DNA from: Allobosea sp.
GTDB lineage: Bacteria > Pseudomonadota > Alphaproteobacteria > Rhizobiales > Beijerinckiaceae
DNA: 64,000 nt
Direction of reading: 5' to 3'
Assembly (NCBI GenBank): GCA_024231975.1
Contig: JAAEQB010000050.1
Coordinates: 248,001 to 312,000 of the forward strand
The position numbers and the translations under genes were made by a program. The notes below the pieces were generated by a model. That model was not told the DNA's origin. It worked only from the letters and a program-made list of their open reading frames with translations, and did not search any database. Below, one piece after another: positions 59,712 through 64,000 of the stretch (position 1 is the first letter of the stretch; every line of letters starts with the position of its first letter).

Positions 59712-60575
59712 TCACGCCTTCGTCACGGACGCAGCGCGACGCAGGAAATCCTGGACGCTCTCCGGTGCGCGGCCCGTAAGGGCGACAAAGTCGTCGGAGA
59801 CCCGGCCGTAGCGGCCCTCGGCGATCGAAGCGCACAGAGTGGAGAAAGCAGCAGGCCAGGGATCGTCGAGCTCTGCCGATGCCAAGGCTCGGTATTCGCC
59901 AACGCTGCAGGGACGGTAGCTGACCTGCCTCGCGATCGTTTCGCCATAGCAGGCTGCCATCTCGCCGAAATCCAGTGCCGGGCTTCCCGAGAGCGTGCGG
60001 ATACCGAAAGATTTGTCCGGGCTGGCTGCGACCACGGCGATCGCCGCCGCCACGTCATCTCGTGAGATCGCTGCGACGCGGCCATCCCCTGCGGGCAGCG
60101 CCAGCTCTCCCGACACCTGGCTGGCAGAAAGCCAGTGGTCGAGGATGAACTCGCAATACAGGCCGCATCGGAGGATGGTCGTGGGCACGCTGCACGCCGC
60201 TAGGCGGCGCTCCGTATCGCGATAGACGGGCGCGAAATAGAATGGCGAGCGATCGTCGACATCGATGATGCTGGTGAAAACGATATGCCTCGCGCCAGCC
60301 GCCGCAGCTGCCTCGATGGCGTTGGCATGGTGGCGCATGACCGGATCCGCAGCACCGTCGCTCGATATGAGGATGATGTCATCGATGCCAGCGAAGGCGC
60401 GTCTCAGGGCGGAGGCGTCATCGTAGTCGGCAACGCGCAGCGCGATTCCGGGCGGTAGGTATTCCACTGCGGTTCGAGGGTCTCGAACCATAGCGACCAC
60501 ATCGTGTCCGGCCGCCGCCAACCTGCGAACGACCGCACCGCCGACATGGCCGGTGGCTCCTGTGACCAGGATCAT
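59712..60575 (-). CDS. NAD(P)-binding NmrA/QorB-like protein
   Basis: A 287-residue atypical SDR. It begins MILVTGATGHVGGAVVRRLA with the GxxGxxG nucleotide motif, followed by MVRDPR, which often marks NADP preference, and RHIVFTSIIDVDD. The organisation matches NmrA-like quinone oxidoreductases such as QorB. GGAG lies six bases before the ATG at 60575; a TTG at 60587 is less likely. It stands alone between the MaoC and PAS-GGDEF genes. Confidence 0.85.
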   Translation of the reverse strand: MILVTGATGHVGGAVVRRLAAAGHDVVAMVRDPRTAVEYLPPGIALRVADYDDASALRRAFAGIDDIILISSDGAADPVMRHHANAIEAAAAAGARHIVFTSIIDVDDRSPFYFAPVYRDTERRLAACSVPTTILRCGLYCEFILDHWLSASQVSGELALPAGDGRVAAISRDDVAAAIAVVAASPDKSFGIRTLSGSPALDFGEMAACYGETIARQVSYRPCSVGEYRALASAELDDPWPAAFSTLCASIAEGRYGRVSDDFVALTGRAPESVQDFLRRAASVTKA

Positions 60576-60622
60576 GGGCTGCTCCAAGCCTCCGCGGATC
60601 GCGCAGCCTGGAACGCGCCGCT

Positions 60623-61936
60623 CTATCCGGCAATGCGCCGGGACACCGCAGTCGCCGGCGGGTTCGCCAGCTCGATGCGGTCGCGGCCATTGCGCTTGGC
60701 GGCGTAGAGCGCATTGTCGGCACTGGCATGGAGGCTAGTGCCGTCCAGCGGCCCCTGCCCCGCGCACAGGCCGATCGAGACGGTCACGCCCGTCAGCTCG
60801 TCATGCAGGAGACGCCATGGCACACGCCGCAGGGCGCGGCGGATCATGGCCGCGGCATCATGGGCGGCGTCGAGGGCGGTATCGCCGAGGAGGACGCCGA
60901 ATTCCTCGCCGCCGATCCGTGCCACCAGCGCCGAGGCCGATGTGACCTGGGCCGCGATGACCTCGGCGATCGCCTTGAGGCAGGCGTCCCCGACGAGATG
61001 GCCGAAGCGGTCGTTGATCGTCTTGAAGTGATCGACGTCGATCATCATCAGCGCCAGCGGCTCCGCCCGCGCGGCGGCATCGGCGAGTCGGGTGACGAAG
61101 CGGCGTCGATTGGCGAGGCCGGTCAGGCCATCGGTTTCCGCCAACTCCGCCAGCGCCGCATTGGCCCGGCGCAGCGCCTCCTGCGCTTCCAGCAGCTCCA
61201 TCTGCTGGCGCTTGGCGATGGTGATGTCGGCATGGGTGAAGAAGCTGACACCGCCCTTGCTATGCCGCGCGATCAGCCGGAGCCAGCGCTGGCCCGGCAA
61301 TTCGATCTCGAAGGGCACGCCGTCATAGCGCAGCCCGTTGCTGATCGCCGCGCGCCAGGCACCCATGGGCGAGGCGCCGCGCCAGCACCAGGCGATGATC
61401 TCGTCCAGGGTGCGGCCGACCACAGAGGTACCGCTGGGCAGGTCGTAGAGCCGCCGGAACGCGTTGTTGGCGGCGATCACCCGCTGCTTCGCGTCGAGGA
61501 TCGTGGCGCCGTCGGGAATGAAGCGCAGCGCGTCCATGACCGGCAACACCAATTCGGGCGCCGCCTCGGACGGGGTCTCGACATCGAGCGTCTGCCAGAG
61601 CCGCACCCGGCCGCCATCCGGAGCCCGCAAGGATGAGGCGCGCAGCTTGCGGCCGTTGTGGATGAATTCGAAGGGTTGCGTCTGGTTCTCGTGGCGCGTC
61701 ACCCCTTCGGCGACATGCCGGGCGATATCCGGCATCTCCTCGGGGGACAGGCGCAGACGATAGAAGCGCTGCAGATTGTCGGCATAGGGCTCGCCGACAT
61801 AGATCTCGCCGACGTCCTCGGGAAAGATCTGCAGGAAGGTCTGGTTCCAGCAGAGGGCCCGCATCTCGCCATCATATTCGCAAACGCCGATACCGAGGGC
61901 GTCAAGCGAGTCGAGCAGATAGCGCGAGAGCTTCAT
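60623..61936 (-). CDS. PAS-PAS-GGDEF diguanylate cyclase
   Basis: A 437-residue signalling protein without a clear membrane segment. Two PAS domains (about residues 5-110 and 130-245, including GIGVCEYDGEMRALCWNQTF and DAKQRVIAANNAFRRLYDLP) lead through a coiled linker (EAQEALRRANAALAELAETD) to a GGDEF domain with DGLTGLANRRRFVTRLADAA and an active RIGGEEFGVLL. The RxxD inhibitory site is not visible. It probably makes c-di-GMP in response to a PAS ligand. Confidence 0.93.
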   Translation of the reverse strand: MKLSRYLLDSLDALGIGVCEYDGEMRALCWNQTFLQIFPEDVGEIYVGEPYADNLQRFYRLRLSPEEMPDIARHVAEGVTRHENQTQPFEFIHNGRKLRASSLRAPDGGRVRLWQTLDVETPSEAAPELVLPVMDALRFIPDGATILDAKQRVIAANNAFRRLYDLPSGTSVVGRTLDEIIAWCWRGASPMGAWRAAISNGLRYDGVPFEIELPGQRWLRLIARHSKGGVSFFTHADITIAKRQQMELLEAQEALRRANAALAELAETDGLTGLANRRRFVTRLADAAARAEPLALMMIDVDHFKTINDRFGHLVGDACLKAIAEVIAAQVTSASALVARIGGEEFGVLLGDTALDAAHDAAAMIRRALRRVPWRLLHDELTGVTVSIGLCAGQGPLDGTSLHASADNALYAAKRNGRDRIELANPPATAVSRRIAG

Positions 61937-62047
61937 CCGGCTCTCAATAGAGGAGAGCCGTTAACAACCGGTGAGATCGGTTCCTCAGAGTCACCCGGCC
62001 GAAAACGAGTGCAGGAATGCCGGTGTTCTCTCAGCCAGTCACCAGGA

Positions 62048-62692
62048 TCAGCCGACCTTCCCGTATCCTGCGAATTTCGCCGAGACGCGCTCCATCTCTG
62101 CAGCGTCGAGGATCACCGGCTCGAGCCCGGAGGCGAGCAGGTCGAGATACTGCCCGGCGAGGTTCTCGACCTCGGCGACGATGGTGTGCGCCCCCGCCAG
62201 GCTCGCGCCCAGCGCGATCACGCCGTGATTGGCGAGCAGCACCGCCTTGCGACCCTCCAGCGCCTCGACCGCGTTCGCCGCCAGCTCCGGCGAGCCGAAG
62301 GTGGCGTAGTCGGCGCAGCGCACATCAGAGCCGCCGCAGAGCGCGATCATGTAATGGAAAGCCGGGATGCCGCGCCGCGCGCAGGACAGCGCCGTGGCGC
62401 GCGGCGAATGCGTGTGGACGATCGCCTGCGCATCCGGCCGCGCCTTGTAGATCGCGACATGGAACGGCCATTCCGAGGAGGGCTTGCGGCTGCCGCTGAG
62501 GACGGTTCCGTCAAGGGCGAGATAGATCAGGTCCTCCGGCTTCGTCCGCGCATAGGGCAGCCCAGAAGGCGTGATCAGGAACCCGTCGCCGAAGCGCGCG
62601 GAGACATTGCCGGATTTCGAGGGGCAGAAGCCGGCCTTGTCGATCGCCTGAGCGACCGCGACGACCTCTTCACGCAGTGTCTGCTCACTCAT
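62048..62692 (-). CDS. Class II aldolase (Ald2/MtnB-like) next to mtnA
   Basis: A 214-residue zinc enzyme of the AraD/FucA family. SGNVSAR is at residues 27-33, the catalytic Glu is in SSEWPFH (residue 74), zinc His are in HTHS (93 and 95), and ANHGVIALG supplies the third. Coupled to mtnA by a 4-base overlap, and near apt, it most likely cleaves methylthioribulose or deoxyribulose 1-phosphate to dihydroxyacetone phosphate and an aldehyde (DHAP shunt). The alternative is MtnB, the dehydratase of the methionine salvage pathway; mtnC and mtnD are not seen. Confidence 0.85.
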   Translation of the reverse strand: MSEQTLREEVVAVAQAIDKAGFCPSKSGNVSARFGDGFLITPSGLPYARTKPEDLIYLALDGTVLSGSRKPSSEWPFHVAIYKARPDAQAIVHTHSPRATALSCARRGIPAFHYMIALCGGSDVRCADYATFGSPELAANAVEALEGRKAVLLANHGVIALGASLAGAHTIVAEVENLAGQYLDLLASGLEPVILDAAEMERVSAKFAGYGKVG

Positions 62693-63798
62693 GCCGCCAC
62701 ACCACTCGTCATCTCAGGAAAGAGTTTGGCCAGCCCTTCGGCACTGGCCGGCGCGATGCCGCGCTCGGTGATCAGGCCGGTGACGAGCCGCGCCGGCGTG
62801 ACGTCGAAGGCCGGGTTGCAGGCCGGACTGCCGGGCGCCGTGACCTGGAAGAAGCCGGTGCGGCCATCCTCGGCCTGGCCGAAGACGTGCGTGACCTCGC
62901 GCTGGCTGCGCTCCTCGATCGGAATGTCCTTGAGCCCGTCAACAATCGTCCAGTCGATTGTCGGCGAGGGCAGCGCCACATAGAACGGCACGCCGTTGTC
63001 CTTCGCCGCCAGCGCCTTGAGATAGGTGCCGATCTTGTTGGCGACATCGCCCGTCGCCGTCGTCCGGTCGGTGCCGACGATCACCATGTCGACCTGGCCA
63101 TGCTGCATCAGATGCCCGCCGGCATTGTCGACGATCACGGCATGCGGCACGCCATGGCTGCCGAGTTCATAGGCGGTCAGCGCCGCGCCCTGGTTGCGCG
63201 GCCGGGTCTCGTCGACCCAGACATGGACAGGAATGTCGGCGTCATGCGCCAGATAGATCGGCGCCAGCGCCGTGCCCCAGTCGACGGTGGCGAGCCAGCC
63301 GGCATTGCAATGGGTCAGGATGTTGACCGACTCACCCGCCGGCTTCTTCGCCGCGATCTCGCGGATCAACTTGAGCCCATGCTCGCCGATGGCATGGCAG
63401 AGCGCGACGTCCTCGTCGCAGATCGCTCCCGCCTCGGCATAGGCCGCGGCGACCCGCTCCGTTTGCGGCAGGTCGAGCAGGCGCCGGCGCATCCTTGCCA
63501 GCGCCCAGTGCAGGTTGACCGCCGTCGGCCGGGTCGCTCCGAGCAGGGCAAGGGCCTGTTCCAGCGCCGCATCGGAGGCGTCGACCCGCAGCGCCAACGC
63601 GACGCCATAGGCCGCAGTCGCGCCGATCAGCGGGGCGCCACGGACGGTCATATGGCGGATCGCATGCGCGGCTTCTTCGGCGGTCGACAGCCGCACCGTC
63701 TCGAAATGGAAGGGCAGCCGCGTCTGGTCGATGACACGGACACCCCACCCGTCCTCGTCGAGCCAGATGGTGCGGTAATGCCGTCCGTGGATCTTCAT
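62689..63798 (-). CDS. mtnA: S-methyl-5-thioribose-1-phosphate isomerase
   Basis: A 369-residue isomerase that turns methylthioribose 1-phosphate into methylthioribulose 1-phosphate. The RGAP motif (TVRGAPLIGATAAYGVALAL), catalytic Cys 164 in LTHCNAGWLAT, DNAGGHLMQHG, and the catalytic Asp 244 in VGTDRTTATGDVANKIGTYL are present. The last motif usually reads GADRIAANGD, so this is a divergent member. It lies between apt (4 bases upstream) and the aldolase gene (4-base overlap). Confidence 0.93.
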   Translation of the reverse strand: MKIHGRHYRTIWLDEDGWGVRVIDQTRLPFHFETVRLSTAEEAAHAIRHMTVRGAPLIGATAAYGVALALRVDASDAALEQALALLGATRPTAVNLHWALARMRRRLLDLPQTERVAAAYAEAGAICDEDVALCHAIGEHGLKLIREIAAKKPAGESVNILTHCNAGWLATVDWGTALAPIYLAHDADIPVHVWVDETRPRNQGAALTAYELGSHGVPHAVIVDNAGGHLMQHGQVDMVIVGTDRTTATGDVANKIGTYLKALAAKDNGVPFYVALPSPTIDWTIVDGLKDIPIEERSQREVTHVFGQAEDGRTGFFQVTAPGSPACNPAFDVTPARLVTGLITERGIAPASAEGLAKLFPEMTSGVAA

Positions 63799-63802
63799 GG
63801 CG

Positions 63803-64000
63803 TCAATGCCCCGCGAAGGAGACCAGCGTACGCACCGGCACGCCGAGCCGCCTGATCTTGTCGGCGCCGCCGAGATCAGGCAGGTCGATGATGAAGCAGG
63901 CCGCGACGACCTCGGCCCCGAGCGACGAGAGCAGCTTCACCGCTGCCTCGGCCGTGCCGCCGGTCGCGACGAGGTCGTCGACCAGGAGGACGCGCTCGCC
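63803..64000 (-). CDS. apt: Adenine phosphoribosyltransferase (5' part beyond right edge)
   Basis: The last 65 residues of a minus-strand gene that enters from the right edge. The PRPP-binding loop is clear: RVLLVDDLVATGGTAEAAV, followed by GAEVVAACFIIDLPDLGG and the end VPVRTLVSFAGH. It salvages adenine to AMP. Next to mtnA it would recycle the adenine released from methylthioadenosine or 5'-deoxyadenosine by a phosphorylase that may be encoded just outside the window. Confidence 0.9.
   Translation of the reverse strand, partial: GERVLLVDDLVATGGTAEAAVKLLSSLGAEVVAACFIIDLPDLGGADKIRRLGVPVRTLVSFAGH

Overview
The window is a GC-rich stretch of bacterial chromosome with dense, short-spaced genes. 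Gene content points to an alphaproteobacterium of the Hyphomicrobiales (Rhizobiales), with a Bosea-like flavour: an Irr-type Fur protein, a PetP/PetR-like MarR and response-regulator pair, an Omp25-like porin, a DUF1127 protein, an ELM1-like protein, and families of palindromic intergenic repeats typical of that order. I see no rRNA, tRNA, CRISPR array, prophage or insertion sequence. The genus is an inference from gene content only.

Layout. 1-2.3 kb: the start of a cyclopropane-fatty-acid-synthase-like gene running off the left edge, a methyltransferase, a DUF1772 membrane protein and a GtrA flippase-like protein. 2.3-4.9 kb: a zinc-homeostasis unit (AztD-like periplasmic chaperone and ZigA-like COG0523 GTPase) behind a Zur-box-like palindrome. 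5-10.3 kb: an amidohydrolase, a divergent ArsR/MFS pair with two copies of one operator, an irr-like gene with a small partner behind a Fur-box-like palindrome, and a second methyltransferase. 10.5-19.2 kb: carB, greA, two paralogous exported proteins, an Lrp regulator, ELM1-like protein, trxB and a LysR regulator. 19.6-24.8 kb (minus): DUF1176, moaE, moaD, pgsA, uvrC, RidA. 25-32.3 kb: lgt, a MidA-like methyltransferase, pgeF, small membrane proteins, an HCCA isomerase, SDR, glycosyltransferase and a porin with a clear terminator. 32.5-40 kb: GST, rlmJ, RNase T2, ilvE, then the MarR/response regulator/histidine kinase set. 40-45 kb: DUF1127, two LysR genes, GST, PNPOx-like protein and one strikingly AT-rich orphan membrane gene. 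45-50.7 kb: csaA with a chemoreceptor, TetR, proC, YbjN, ubiK and a lipoprotein. 50.9-58.5 kb: prs, queC, a queuosine-precursor transporter, a GAF-GGDEF-EAL protein, rplY, pth, ychF. 58.6-64 kb: a double-hotdog MaoC protein, an NAD(P)-binding protein, a PAS-GGDEF protein and an apt-mtnA-class II aldolase cluster cut by the right edge.

Most of the window is housekeeping sequence: pyrimidine, PRPP, queuosine, molybdopterin, phospholipid and lipoprotein pathways, translation and repair. The main surprise is a family of about 150-bp palindromic elements. One copy is intergenic. Two copies lie inside the coding regions of unrelated proteins (UvrC and the MidA-like methyltransferase), in the same orientation relative to the coding strand and in the same reading frame at both ends, so each adds a similar Pro/Gly-rich peptide. 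This resembles the Rickettsia palindromic elements in behaviour. Other points worth a look are the probable methylthioadenosine/5'-deoxyadenosine carbon-salvage cluster at the right edge, the AT-rich SLATT-like orphan gene, and several strong palindromes that overlap start codons, ribosome binding sites or promoters.
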